A model generated the notes under the pieces. It searched no databases, was not told the origin of the DNA, and saw only the letters and a program-made list of their open reading frames with translations. From positions 1,698,501-1,762,500 of the forward strand of contig CM055897.1 in NCBI GenBank assembly GCA_029582155.1: a stretch of DNA of 64,000 nt, in the 5' to 3' direction. The position numbers and the translations under genes are program-made. Origin of the DNA: Panopea generosa. Lineage: Eukaryota > Mollusca > Bivalvia > Adapedonta > Hiatellidae. Below are positions 1-10,849 of this stretch, in pieces; the first letter of the stretch is position 1, and each line of letters begins with the position of its first letter.

Positions 1-1880
1 TTTTACCAAAATGTTTTTTCAAATAGTTTATCAAAATCATTTCAGATACATAATAAAAAATATTGCATTTATTTTAAAACATCTTTACTACTCTGACGTG
101 TGTTTTATTCGATATTATGATGATTATATATCTCCAATTTCGCAGATCGTTAACTTAATCAGTTCGTATACAACTGGATACAGGTGAATATAATTAATTA
201 AACAATATATCAGTTAAATATGGAAATACCTTTTTAGACGACTGGTTACGTCAGGTCCGTTACTCAATGTAACTAAATGTTAATAGTCGCAGTAGTCGGT
301 TTTAACGATGATTTAACGTCAATTTACAATTGTACTGGGTGTGAAAGACCTCAAAACTTATTGAACTTTCTCACTTAAAGTATCTAAACCTGTCACGGCT
401 CGTACTCAATACCACAGTGATGAACAGTATGATATTTTGAGACATTGCCACTCGGTCATGGCGGGCCACGTTTTTTTTCTCAAGAAAAAATGGAAGAGAT
501 CAGGGAAACAAGTTTTATGGTAATGCAGCAATAACATCAAATTGTGCACACAAACAATGTATTATTACACCAGGTCGTTTGCTTATTAGAAACATTGTGA
601 TTATTGGAAAACGATTTGGCACGGTCTGTTCTATGTGCATAGAGGGAAACCTTTAAAAAAGCATTACACATATTGTGGATTGTATATGATTAACAGTGAT
701 GTTTCAATAATATTACATGGAAACATATAACCTTTAAGTGTAAGAAACACATGTTCATTTTGTATTTAATTGTTGTTGATGTTGTTTACAAATGATGTAT
801 TTTATTCAGACTCAAATAAAACTGAGGTTATGATACAAACGGCAATGCATATCGATTTGGGTGTACCGGTTTGCAATCGTCAGTTTCTTTAGAGAGATAT
901 ATATTTTACTTCATGCAAAAGGCCATTTGCACATCAGCATACAAATATAAAACCATAAAACATAGATGTAATACACACAAGTAACCAATATGCACCGTTA
1001 AGCAATGACAACGTATAAACACCTATATCATGAATAAACCAAAATTCATAAATTAAACAAACACAAAACAAATGTTAATCTTAGACAACCTTGACACACT
1101 TGTCATGAATAACAAACTTAAATCTAAACCCCAAATAGTAGAAAATGCAATATATACACTTGTAAAGCATTTATGTGAGGAGAACCGGGTAACTGCAATG
1201 CAACTATTTTATGTTTGATTTTTATTCAAAATTCGATACGCGAGACTGAAGTAATGGGTCTCTGTTTTACCTCGGTGTTATCCACCCGTTTACTGCGTGT
1301 ATACTACATTATGAGGCGCCAAGTATGACTAAATACTTTACGATAAGAATATAGGTTGTGTATAACAATATACATTTTGAAGGGTAGACGGTTTATTATC
1401 CACACAAATATATATATGGGTATCAACATATCGGTGGATCATTGCAATACTGCTATGTTAATATGCAGATAGAGCAGCGTTATGCTGTACCCTCGATATG
1501 GTTATGAAATATTGGATACATTTGCATGAATGCATTGTGGTCTTAGCGTTCAAATAACTAGATACCGTTGATACATTCTGTAATGGCACCGTAATTATGA
1601 CATATATCACATTTCATAAAGTATTTTCGTATTTTATGCACACTGAAGAAATAATAAAATTTCGTTATAATGACTCGAAAATATAATGTCAATCTCAAAT
1701 GCCATCACTTAAAACTGAATTTGAATTGACAGCACACAAAATAATCAATAAAAGTGAGATTGATTTCAATAGAATGTGACTTAATGTACGTTCTTATTTT
1801 AATGACACATTTTCGGAATCATTATGGTGATATTTCTTTTCCTGGCAAAAGTTCTGCTGCCATACACCTTAAAAACACAT
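1..1880. other. Non-coding AT-rich stretch, nothing recognised
   Basis: No convincing coding frame, RNA gene or repeat structure was seen here on either strand. The sequence is AT-rich with stops in all frames. Confidence 0.5.
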
Positions 1881-1945
1881 TTAATATGACATAAAAATAT
1901 GCTGTTTTACAAAAAGGGGCAATAATTGTTTAGCATAAAATCGCA

Positions 1946-2070
1946 CCCCCCCCCCACACACACACACACACACCCCACAAAAACAAAAAAAAACAACACC
2001 AACAACACAACAACAACAAACAAACAGAAACACACACACACCCACACACACAAAGAACAACAACAAAAAC
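1946..2070. repeat. Compound microsatellite, C-run, (CA)n and (CAA)n
   Basis: A run of C is followed by CACA tracts, an A-rich CAACAA stretch and another CACACA block. Open frames across it (Cys/Val-rich) are low-complexity artefacts. Confidence 0.9.
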
Positions 2071-2259
2071 ACATGGCATAATTTGAAATGATTCACCGGG
2101 TATCGAAAAATATCAAATTGCATGATATATGATTTGTAACGTATTTAGATTGGAAACATAACCATATGAAAATATAAAATTTACTATCAATCTTCCGAAG
2201 AGATGAAAATATTTTGTAAAGTTTAACTAAATAACCTATTTTTTGTTGTTGTATAAAAA

Positions 2260-2319
2260 ATGTTGAAAACGAGTTAAAACCCAAACAACAACAATATTCA
2301 TATTTCCTTGCATTTGAGC
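2260..2319. repeat. 60-bp dispersed direct repeat, copy 1
   Basis: The segment starting GTTGAAAACGAGTTAAA and ending at CCTTGCATTTGAGCT recurs almost unchanged at 4128-4186 in the same orientation. The flanks differ, so it is a short dispersed or transposed repeat rather than a tandem one. Confidence 0.8.
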
Positions 2320-2424
2320 TTTATTTAGTTAAACTTCGTCAAATGTAGTCATTATAGAAATAAGTGTTACTATTTTGTATATTCGAATTCCCATATTAAA
2401 TTTTCAAGTAAAAATTGTAAATCA

Positions 2425-3025
2425 GCTTATGTGCACGGAATATCACATTAGGTAACTTTGTAAACGCTTGCTTAATATATTTTGTTATAGTAAAGCATCT
2501 TTGTTTACAATTTAACATATGTACGCAGAATATCACACAAGGTTACTTTGTAAACGCTAGTTTAATATATTTTGTTATAGTAAAGCATCTTTGTTTACAA
2601 TTTAACATATGTACGCAGAATATCACACAAGGTTACTTTGTAAACGCTAGTTTAATATATTTTGTTATAGTAAAGCATCTTTGTTTACAATTTAACATAT
2701 GTACGCAGAATATCACACAAGGTTACTTTGTAAACGCTAGTTTAATATATTTTGTTATAGTAAAGCATCTTTATATACAATTTAACACATGTACGCGGAA
2801 TATCACACTAAGTATATTTGAGGAAACATCGCTTTCTTAGTATATTTTGTTTGAGCTAAATATGGCATCGTTATATACAATTTAACCTACGTATGCGGAA
2901 TATCACACTGGGTAACTTTGAGGTATCAACGCTTTCTTAATATATTTGTTTTAGCTAAGTAAAGAATCTTTATATACAATTTAACCTATGTACACGGAAT
3001 ATCACACTAGGTAACTTCGAGGAAA
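2425..3025. repeat. 90-bp tandem satellite, about 6-7 copies
   Basis: TAAACGCT recurs at 2461, 2551, 2641 and 2731, an exact 90-bp period. Near-identical copies are followed by two or three diverged ones up to about 3025. Each unit carries TATCACAC and TTTGTTATAGTAAAGCATC blocks. No coding frame crosses it. Confidence 0.9.
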
Positions 3026-3302
3026 CACCCGATTTGTATATAGCACTTACTGTTATAAGCAGTCGGTACTAGATAAGCTATTGCTATAAACCGACAGACA
3101 TAATAACACTGACCGCGTCACTGAGCACTACGATTTTGTCCTTTTCTTCGAAAATCAATATAACACTTATAGAAGACGAATATCACTCATTTTACCAATA
3201 TACACGTCTACAATTCAACTCGATATATTTTTTTAAAGTCCAGTGGTTAAATAATCCAAATCTGGATTCAAATGAAACTGACACTATCATCAATATATCA
3301 AT

Positions 3303-3354
<52 letters not shown>

Positions 3355-3355
3355 A
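3303..3355. repeat. (CAA)n microsatellite, about 17 units
   Basis: A perfect CAA trinucleotide run. It produces an apparent polyglutamine frame on the + strand and a polycysteine frame on the - strand. Neither has support as a gene. Confidence 0.95.
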
Positions 3356-3691
3356 TGTTTACTTTACTAACAATACATATGTACTGAAAACAAATCGTCT
3401 GTAAGCAAAATGGATGAAAGATATTGACACTCATACAGAATATTGTATTTATTATTAATAAACATAGTAACATGTTACACTTAGTTTCGCCTATAATCAC
3501 AAACTAAATGGCCTGTCCCACCGGGACTGTTATATTCTATTTATTATGAACATGGAATGTTAACAAAACTATATGAAATGTACAAATTATACAGCATTCA
3601 ATGAGAACAAGTATATATGTTTACAGGGAACATAAACAAACATTATATACAAATATACATATAACATGAAATAGTATGATGAATATCAAAA

Positions 3692-3748
3692 AGCCAGCGA
3701 GCCAGCCAGCCAGCCAGCCAGACAGACAGACAGACGGACGGACGGACG

Positions 3749-3808
<60 letters not shown>
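3692..3808. repeat. Compound tetranucleotide microsatellite
   Basis: Successive blocks of (CCAG)n, (GACA)n, (GGAC)n and again (GACA)n. The four blocks are one-base variants of a common tetramer, consistent with slippage plus point mutation. Confidence 0.95.
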
Positions 3809-4652
3809 TTTTAATCTTATTACATACTTAACATGTTAACATTATGTTAAGCTTACCAACTGACTTCAGGTAAAATCAGTCATGTATGTCTGGGGCGCCA
3901 AGCATGATAAGTGAACGTTATATATTGTACATGTTGACATACATTCAGTTTAAAGTACTGCGTGTATTCTCGCTTTATAAGAAACCTCACATCGAGTTTT
4001 ATACGAAACGGATAGTATATTATCCTAGATTTTAATCGTTATATACAACATGCGACATGATAGCCCGGTGTGGCAGCTCTCATAATACTGTTACAAGTAA
4101 ACACTGTCGCGATATGACTGAACAATTGTTGAAAACGAGTTAAACACCAAACAACAACAATATTCATATTTCCTTGCATTTGAGCTAAAAATACAAATAT
4201 TTATAAGCTAGACTATAACATAAACGTGCTTACCTTACTCGTGGTGTGTGTATAAACGGAATATAAAATATGTTAATCGCAGTGTTGTCAAGGGCAAATG
4301 ATGTCGTTTCACCGAACATCTAACTGATTATGATCGTGTATCTGTGATTTGCTCAGACGCAATAGGCGGTTACCTGTGTGGCATTCCGCTCTATTTGCTA
4401 TGGTATGGTCCATAAACTAGTCTCGTTAGCACTACTCTCAGCCGATTTTGGACAAACTTGCTAGGGAGGGTCAGTATGCAGTGCAGTTGCCATATAGTCG
4501 ACTTTGTAGTAGTGTATATCGCGGTTGCATAAAAGTATATACATTTGAGACGTACACACAGGATAACCTCACTATTAAAAATCAATGCAAAGGTCTCAAT
4601 ATTTGCTGAAGTAGTTACACGAACTCAATATAACAGGAGTAGTGGGATATGC
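3809..4652. other. Non-coding stretch with a dispersed repeat copy at 4128-4186
   Basis: It holds the second copy of the 60-bp direct repeat seen at 2260-2319. Otherwise nothing recognisable. Small open frames here have no protein-like composition. Confidence 0.5.
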
Positions 4653-4836
4653 CTTCTTCGTGTTCGTGTTTGGATTGGCCTATGTTCTATATTCTGAATC
4701 TCGTTTAGGGTATAGGTCACGGTGTACGTCCCATTTAAAACCGCAGGAATGTGCCGAGTCAGTAAATATAGCTATTAATCATTAGTATATGTAAACCCGC
4801 CATCTTGTTTGGAGGAGGGTATTTTTTTGAGAGTAT

Positions 4837-5842
4837 GATTGTGTTACCGGTTTTCGATCACTTAATAATCGCTGCTAAAATATTTCAATGCAAAACGGAT
4901 TTTGACACTAAGTGCTTGTATACAACGTTAAAATAACTATCAAATAATTATTTTCTACCAAAACAATTACAAATACATGCCCATTGACTTCACCATTCAC
5001 GTTAGATCATGGTGACCCAGTATACGTTCAATAAAATGGCGGCACCTGATATCGAGCACATGATAGGATGATGTAATGTGTCAAACTAAAGTGACACATG
5101 GCTTCAAAAGCACAAATAAATGAAAGCAGAGAAAACTGCATTACCTTTAACATGAATAAATATTTCTCAATAGGTTAATTTCATCATAATATCAATTAAC
5201 TTAACAGCATGAGGTTTTTAAAAAAAAATACTTTTTTATTTTTTTTAAAAATCATAGTTACCAAATAAAAACACTGATTTAAAATATATATATCTTCTTT
5301 TTTATTTGCTACTTTATTATTTATTCTTTATATAACCACCTCTTCTTATCCACTTCTTATAACAAACCTTTTCAACTGTTTGCTTGTTTTTATTCTACAT
5401 TTAAATGTGGTCCTGTACTAATTTCAATCTCATTCTTAAAAAAAAATCTATAAGAAGGTCACTCGTCCGGAACCTCGATAATTTCTGACATGCACAAGCG
5501 AAATATTTTATAACTTTCGACCTTGACCTGTATTGCATCAGTTTTCAGCAGACGTGTATGAAATCGATATTTGTAAACAAACCTAGCATTTGTCGAGGTT
5601 TTATGTAAACTGAAAAATGGACCTAGTGAGAAATACATTTTTTCAGGTCTGTACCATAAAATGACTTTCTCACTTCTATCGGAAGCATTATTTTTGATAT
5701 TTTTCTTTGCATTCAATGACTACGTGGATACTGTTTGTAAATATTGCCACTAGTGTAGGAAGTTGAAATACGCGTGCGCGATATTCGTAATTATGGGAAG
5801 TGATCGATTTCAGGTGACGCTCGAAAACAGGTTACGGCACCA
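4837..5842. mobile_element. About 1.0-kb TIR element inserted in the left arm
   Basis: Comparison with the uninterrupted right arm (14161-14230) places the insertion after GAGAGTAT and before TATAGCTGCG, leaving a 2-3 bp TA or TAT duplication. The ends are imperfect inverted repeats: GTTACCGGTTTTCGATCACTT on the left, and on the right the reverse complements of GTAACCTGTTTTCGA and TCGATCACTT, separated by a short spacer. No transposase frame is seen, so it is non-autonomous. The superfamily is not determined. Confidence 0.7.
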
Positions 5843-6390
5843 TATAGCTGCGTGATTTAATAAAAGGTCATAGTTATGTTATATGGTTACTGCAGACGAT
5901 TTACGTAGGTTCGATGTACTATCTGAGACGTTTGTATACAACAGCAGACGATGTTCGGCAGATTTACTAATTGAATTTTATCCCAACTGTTAAAGTGTAT
6001 CACTAAAACGTCCGGGTTTATTTATCACAATAAGTTTTTATATAAGTATGCTTTTCGTTACGGTTTAAAACTGCCAATATGGTCCATTGTGTGGTGTTAT
6101 TCAATGGCTTCAACACTCTTCAGTACAGATATAGAGCCTGATGAATGATAATGCATTCGTCAATAACATCTCCTCAATTTACTAAAAGATGCGCAAGAAC
6201 ATGTATTATACTCACTAACATGAACTTTAAACTTTCAACAACATGTGTCTGTTAATACGATATGTACGGCGTAAATGAAGCGTTAACGATAGGGAGATAA
6301 ATGTTGACAAATAAAAGAGTAGAAGTATTGAGATATATAACTAAGGCGAATGTATAGTTCTGCGATTTATTTTAGATGCTCTCTAACAGG

Positions 6391-6602
6391 AATAATAGGA
6401 TTTGTCGAGTAAAAGACTAAATCTGGTTATTGAAGGAGGAAACTCTAAGTACCTATATTCGTGTATTTGTGTCATTATTATGCTGAAGTGATTATTACGG
6501 GACTCCGTTTTGTCAACTTCCTTTTTCAAGAATTCCCGGTTTTAATGAGGCGAACCGCAAAGCTAATCGCAAAAAAATATTGATAATCCATTGGGTTTTT
6601 AT
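6391..6602 (+). repeat. Ngaro split repeat A1 (left end)
   Basis: 212 bp from AATAATAGGATTTGTCG to CCATTGGGTTTTTAT, matching A2 at 11814-12024 with only a few differences. It ends a few bases before the Gag start codon, so it is also the leader of the first ORF and a probable promoter region. Confidence 0.9.
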
Positions 6603-6606
6603 AACA

Positions 6607-7563
6607 ATGCCAAAGAGGCCATCTAAAAGTCCTTACGCACGTGGGAGGCCTTCAAGATCAACCCCAAACCATGTGCCAGAGCCTCCAGCCCCCATACCTG
6701 CGGCGGTTGAGCAGCAGTTAGTGTCGCCAGAGGTCGTCAGGGAGGTCGTGCGGCAAGTGACGCCACAAATAATTCAGTCGCTTGGTACTCAAATGTCAGC
6801 AGACGTGCCAGTGGATGTAACAGCTGCTGGAACCAATGAGGATGTACAGGGTAATACTAATAGCATAATAAGCTACAGTGACGATCTTGGCAGCCAAGTT
6901 AGTGCTGCATTGCGACTAAAAATCTTAAATGGGGATTTTGTGGATCTTGGGCTGCTGATAAACAATGCTGCTGCCAATGCGGACTCCAGTAATAGAGTAT
7001 GTGTGGTCGAAGGTCAGTTGGTCTTGCAGTCTCGATCTTCTGCTTCTAAAATTACCGATATTAGGCAGTGGTCAGATGCTTTTTTGGTGTACATAAGTCT
7101 GTTCTCAGCTTGTCACCCAGAGGCCACTCAGGGCCTTTTGAAGTACATGAGCACCATTCGCTTGGGTGCTCAACGTTATGGGGGTCTTGGGTGGAAGCTC
7201 TATGATGAGCAGTTTAGAATTAAGAAAGCCCGTGATCCAAATACCAGTTGGGGCATTGTTGACCAGGAGCTCTGGCTTCTTTATATGTTCCATACACCAT
7301 CTACTGATGGTAAAAAGAGCACACTTGTAAGAAAGTGTTACGATTTTAATAATAACTGGTGTAATAAGTCGATGTGTACTTATAGACATATTTGCTTGCG
7401 CTGTTCGGGCGCTCACCCCGCATGGCGTTGCAACACAGGTGGGATAGTGCAACATAATATGGGTAATACTTCTAATTTTAGGTCTGGCAACAGTTTCCAG
7501 CAAGGTACACGTTTCTCGCCACGTCCAAGCCGACCCAGCTTCCGAGCAATCGCACCTGTTTAA
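6607..7563 (+). CDS. Ngaro ORF1, Gag-like protein with CCCH and CCHC zinc motifs
   Basis: A 318-residue open frame from ATG at 6607 to TAA at 7561-7563. The N-terminus is basic and proline-rich (MPKRPSKSPYARGRPS). The C-terminal part has a CCCH finger C-x7-C-x4-C-x3-H (C244, C252, C257, H261), directly followed by a zinc-knuckle-like C263-x2-C266-x3-H270-x4-C275. The tail is rich in Ser, Arg and Pro. Zinc-knuckle Gag proteins bind the element RNA and form the particle. I infer that role from position and motifs, since the rest of the protein is not recognisable by eye. The ATG was chosen because it lies just after repeat A1. The frame extends 27 nt further up without another ATG. Confidence 0.75.
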   Translation: MPKRPSKSPYARGRPSRSTPNHVPEPPAPIPAAVEQQLVSPEVVREVVRQVTPQIIQSLGTQMSADVPVDVTAAGTNEDVQGNTNSIISYSDDLGSQVSAALRLKILNGDFVDLGLLINNAAANADSSNRVCVVEGQLVLQSRSSASKITDIRQWSDAFLVYISLFSACHPEATQGLLKYMSTIRLGAQRYGGLGWKLYDEQFRIKKARDPNTSWGIVDQELWLLYMFHTPSTDGKKSTLVRKCYDFNNNWCNKSMCTYRHICLRCSGAHPAWRCNTGGIVQHNMGNTSNFRSGNSFQQGTRFSPRPSRPSFRAIAPV

Positions 7564-9219
7564 GGTTTACCACGTGGTTTCCCCAGATATGGCGCCCCTC
7601 GGCAATACTCCAATTCGAATTGAGTCATTGATTCGAGCTATGGAATATTATCCAGAGCATGCAGTAAAAAAGGAATTAATAGATGGGTTTAAATTTGGCT
7701 TCCCTCTGTACTACAGTGGTCCAAGGGTTCCAACATACTGTAAAAACCTAGTTTCCGTTAAAACTAACGAAAAAGTTGCCTTTGATTTAGTGAATAAAGA
7801 AGTAGCTTTAGGTAGAATGGCAGGCCCTTTTGAGGAGAAGCCATTTCCCAATATTAGATTATCTCCCATTGGTATTGTGCCTAAAAAGGATAACACTTTT
7901 CGTCTCATACAGCATTTGTCACATCCTCCTGGTTCAAGCGTTAACGACTTTATTAGTGAAGAGCTGTGTAAAGTTCATTACACCTCATTTGATGAAGCAG
8001 TGTCTATGGTCAGTACCCTTGGACAGGGGGCCCCTTTTAGGAAAAATGGATATTAAATCGGCATTTAGGTTATTGCCAGTCAGTCCATCAGACTATGAGC
8101 TACTGGGTTTTAGTTTAGGAGGAAAGTACTTTTATGACAGGTGTCTTCCTATGGGATGTTCTATTTCCTGCTCTCTTTTTGAAAAATTTTCAACCTTTTT
8201 GGAGTGGGCAATAAAACAAAGGGTAGAGCATGGTTGTGTTCTTCACTATTTGGATGATTTTTTGTTTGGTGGCAAGAAAGAGTCCAATGAATGCAGTACG
8301 TTAATGTGTTCATTTGACAATTTATGTTTACAGATTGGTGTCCCTGTTGCAACTGATAAAACTTTTGGTCCTACACAGGTATTGTCATTTTTAGGTCTAG
8401 AAATTGACTCACTTGAAATGAAAGTCAGAATTCCCTCCGAAAAGCTAAACGAATTGGGACAATGCTTAAGTTATGTTTTAAATAAATAAAAAGAAAGTAA
8501 CACTTAAAGTTTTGCAGGCACTAACCGGCTTGTTAAATTTTTGTTTGCGGGCAATCCCAGCGGCTCGTGCTTTTTGCAGGCGTTTTTATGATGCTATGTC
8601 CGGGATCACTAGACAGCATCATTTTATTAGGGTTACAGCTCCTTTAAAAGAGGATATCAAAATGTTACTAATATTTCTTGACTGTTTTAATGGCATTTGC
8701 TATTTCCCTGAATCAGAATGGGTCAACAGTCGAGAATTGCAGCTTTTCACTGATGCGACGGGTAATGCTAGTTTAGGTTGTGCAGCTTACTTTGAACCAT
8801 ATTGGATTTTTTTCCAGTGGCCTTGTGCTTGGCAGGGCACTGATATCTTGAAGGATATGACCTTTTTAGAATTAGTGCCAATTGTACTGGCTTTTCAAAC
8901 ATGGGGTAGCTACTTTCAAAATAAAAAGATTATACTGAATACAGATAACCTTGCTCTCGTTTCTATCTTGAACAAAAAGACTTCAAAATCACGAAGAGTT
9001 ATGCGGTTGATACGTCCACTTGCGTTGCAATCCATGTCTTACAATATACAGTGTAAAAGTGTTCATGTTGAAGGTAGATTTAATAACATCGTAGACGCTC
9101 TTTTACGTAGGCAATGGGTTCGTTTTCAGCATCTGGCGCCCAGGGCAGAACAATACCCATCTCCAGTACCATTGTGTTTCGAAAAGATGATATCAAGTCC
9201 CGAGCTGATTTGTTGCTAG
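7448..9219 (+). pseudogene. Ngaro ORF2, reverse transcriptase-RNase H with two frame lesions
   Basis: Three consecutive reading frames together spell one RT-RNase H polyprotein. Frame one is open from 7448, overlapping Gag, to a stop near 8056. Its product includes GIVPKKDNTFRLIQHLSHPP. A T-run with one extra T near 8036 moves the protein into a second frame, which carries RT motif A (MDIKSAFRLLP) and the YLDD box (8248-8259) and ends at 8489. A 4-bp TAAA duplication near 8482-8490 moves it to the third frame (about 8491-9219), with the RNase H residues: D in FTDAT, E in TFLELVP, D in LNTDN and D in NNIVDALL. It would copy the element RNA into DNA and degrade the template. The catalytic residues are visible, but the breaks make this copy defective unless they are assembly errors. 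Confidence 0.85.
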
Positions 9220-10106
9220 AATCATCATTGGCGGTTAATACAAGGGAGTCTTACAATACAGGCATAAATGCATTTCAGTTATTTAGAAGTAATTACAAAA
9301 TGGAATTGTTGTGGCCTCCAAGTATTCTACAAGTGTCCGAATTTGTAGCTCATTTGTCTCTTAAGGGGTGTTCCCCAGCTACCGCTCGATCTTATCTAGC
9401 AGGTATTGGTTTCAAATGTAAACTGCATGATGTCTGTGATGTCACACAAAATTTTGTCGTTAAAAAAATGCTCACAGGTATGGAGCGTCTTGATAAGAGG
9501 ATTGATGTTAGATTACCTATTGATCCCGTTTTGTTAGGGAGAATATTAAAAATATTACCTATCATTTGCAGTTCTTCATATGAGTCTACTCTATTTTCCG
9601 CCGCTTTTTCTTTGGCATATTTTGGTTTATTACGGGTTGGGGAGCTTGTCGCAGATTCCAAAAGTCATTCTGCTCATGCCCTATTAATGTCGGATGTTAA
9701 ACTTTCGAGTCAAAATTCAGAGATTGAAATACGAATTTTACATTCAAAGACTGATCAGTTGGGCAAGGGTACAATTATTTCACTTCCAGCTGTAAAATCT
9801 GTTTTATGTCCAGTCGATCGGATGAAATCATTTTTAAACGTTCGTTCTAAGCAACAGGGTCAGTTATTCATACATTTTGGGGGCTCCGCTGTAACCCGCT
9901 ATCAGTTTAGTTCAGTTTTGAAGAAGTCACTTGTAGCCTTAGGAGTTGATTCGGCCAGATACAAATCTCACTCTTTCCGGATTGGAGCAGCCACAACAGC
10001 TTCAAATAAGGGTATGTCTGACAGTGGCATACAAGAATTAGGTAGATGGGAGTCAAGATCATTTAAAAGATACATAAGAGTACCGACCGAAAAGCTAGGG
10101 TTTTAA
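9114..10106 (+). CDS. Ngaro tyrosine recombinase (YR integrase)
   Basis: An intact 330-residue frame from ATG 9114 that overlaps the RNase H end by about 100 nt in another frame. It has an N-terminal SAM-like DNA-binding part (about residues 30-110) and a catalytic domain with all expected residues: R174 in GLLRVGEL, K212 in HSKTDQ, H286 and R289 in HSFRIGAATTA, W312 in GRWES and the nucleophile Y320 in FKRYIRV. Enzymes of this family cut and rejoin DNA through a 3'-phosphotyrosine and integrate a circular cDNA at a short shared sequence without a DDE-type duplication. The AATAAT found at every junction of this element fits that activity. No frame break was seen. Confidence 0.92.
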   Translation: MGSFSASGAQGRTIPISSTIVFRKDDIKSRADLLLESSLAVNTRESYNTGINAFQLFRSNYKMELLWPPSILQVSEFVAHLSLKGCSPATARSYLAGIGFKCKLHDVCDVTQNFVVKKMLTGMERLDKRIDVRLPIDPVLLGRILKILPIICSSSYESTLFSAAFSLAYFGLLRVGELVADSKSHSAHALLMSDVKLSSQNSEIEIRILHSKTDQLGKGTIISLPAVKSVLCPVDRMKSFLNVRSKQQGQLFIHFGGSAVTRYQFSSVLKKSLVALGVDSARYKSHSFRIGAATTASNKGMSDSGIQELGRWESRSFKRYIRVPTEKLGF

Positions 10107-10773
10107 TGGGCTTGTTACTGACTGCAAGTTAAGTATTGCAGATGTCAGTACTAGAGTATGGATTGTTGGGTCGTCTATCATCAAAAAGGCGTTTACCTTT
10201 GCGAGGCAGTCAACAGCAGCTGGTGTCAGTTTGGGATTAGGACGGTACGGTGCAAGCATATGGTGGCAAGGGCGGAGCGGAATGCGTAGCTGCCAGTTAC
10301 GAAGGACGCTAAGATTATTGTTATCATTGGAGGATCCTCCGCATATACTGGTATTGCATGTCGGAGGCAACGATATTGGTCAAATACCATCTGCTGATTT
10401 GAGAAACAGCATTGTAAAGTTGTTACAATTTATAAAAGAATTAATTCCAGGGGTGTTAATAGTTTGGTCTCAGATTTTACCTCGCCTTTCCTGGAGGGGT
10501 GAAGGTAACCATAAAGCTTTAGACAAAGTACGGGTCAGGGTTAATAGTAAGGTTGCCACTGAAGTCCTTAAATTGAATGGGGCATACATAAGATATCCAG
10601 ACATTGTGGAAGCTGATACTAGTCTTTTCAGTGACGGTGTTCACTTGTCCGACAGCGGTAATAAGTTATTCTTAAATGGAATTACAAAGGGGCTTCAAGT
10701 TTTTATAACTTCTAATAAGCGAATTTCCCCTTGGCCTCTGCAGAATGGTCATGGAGATAAAGTGCAGTCATGA
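10099..10773 (+). CDS. Ngaro SGNH/GDSL-type hydrolase ORF
   Basis: An open frame from 10099 to TGA at 10771-10773, overlapping the recombinase end by 8 nt. Block I reads WIVGSSIIKKA (GSS at 10168-10176, with Ser in place of the usual Asp of GDS), block III is HVGGNDIG (10363-10374) and block V is DGVHLSDSGN (10633 on). The Ser, Gly, Asn and His positions of the SGNH fold are therefore present. No ATG precedes block I in this frame (the first is at 10279), so translation probably depends on frameshifting, re-initiation or a non-AUG start. SGNH domains are known in some Ngaro elements and in CR1-type LINEs. Esterase activity is inferred, and the substrate is unknown. Confidence 0.75.
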   Translation, partial: GFNGLVTDCKLSIADVSTRVWIVGSSIIKKAFTFARQSTAAGVSLGLGRYGASIWWQGRSGMRSCQLRRTLRLLLSLEDPPHILVLHVGGNDIGQIPSADLRNSIVKLLQFIKELIPGVLIVWSQILPRLSWRGEGNHKALDKVRVRVNSKVATEVLKLNGAYIRYPDIVEADTSLFSDGVHLSDSGNKLFLNGITKGLQVFITSNKRISPWPLQNGHGDKVQS

Positions 10774-10849
10774 TTCCCAATTCTCCATTTGAGTTTTTAT
10801 AATGCCAACTGTCTAATACAAAAACAACAAAACTATTACATTTGAGATA

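Noticed and set aside
3136-3500. Polyglutamine (+) or polycysteine (-) protein
   Set aside because: Produced entirely by the CAA microsatellite. The flanks have no protein-like content.
7105-7503. Minus-strand 132-residue frame opposite Gag
   Set aside because: It is a shadow of the Gag frame. Only the + strand shows zinc-binding motifs in the correct element context.
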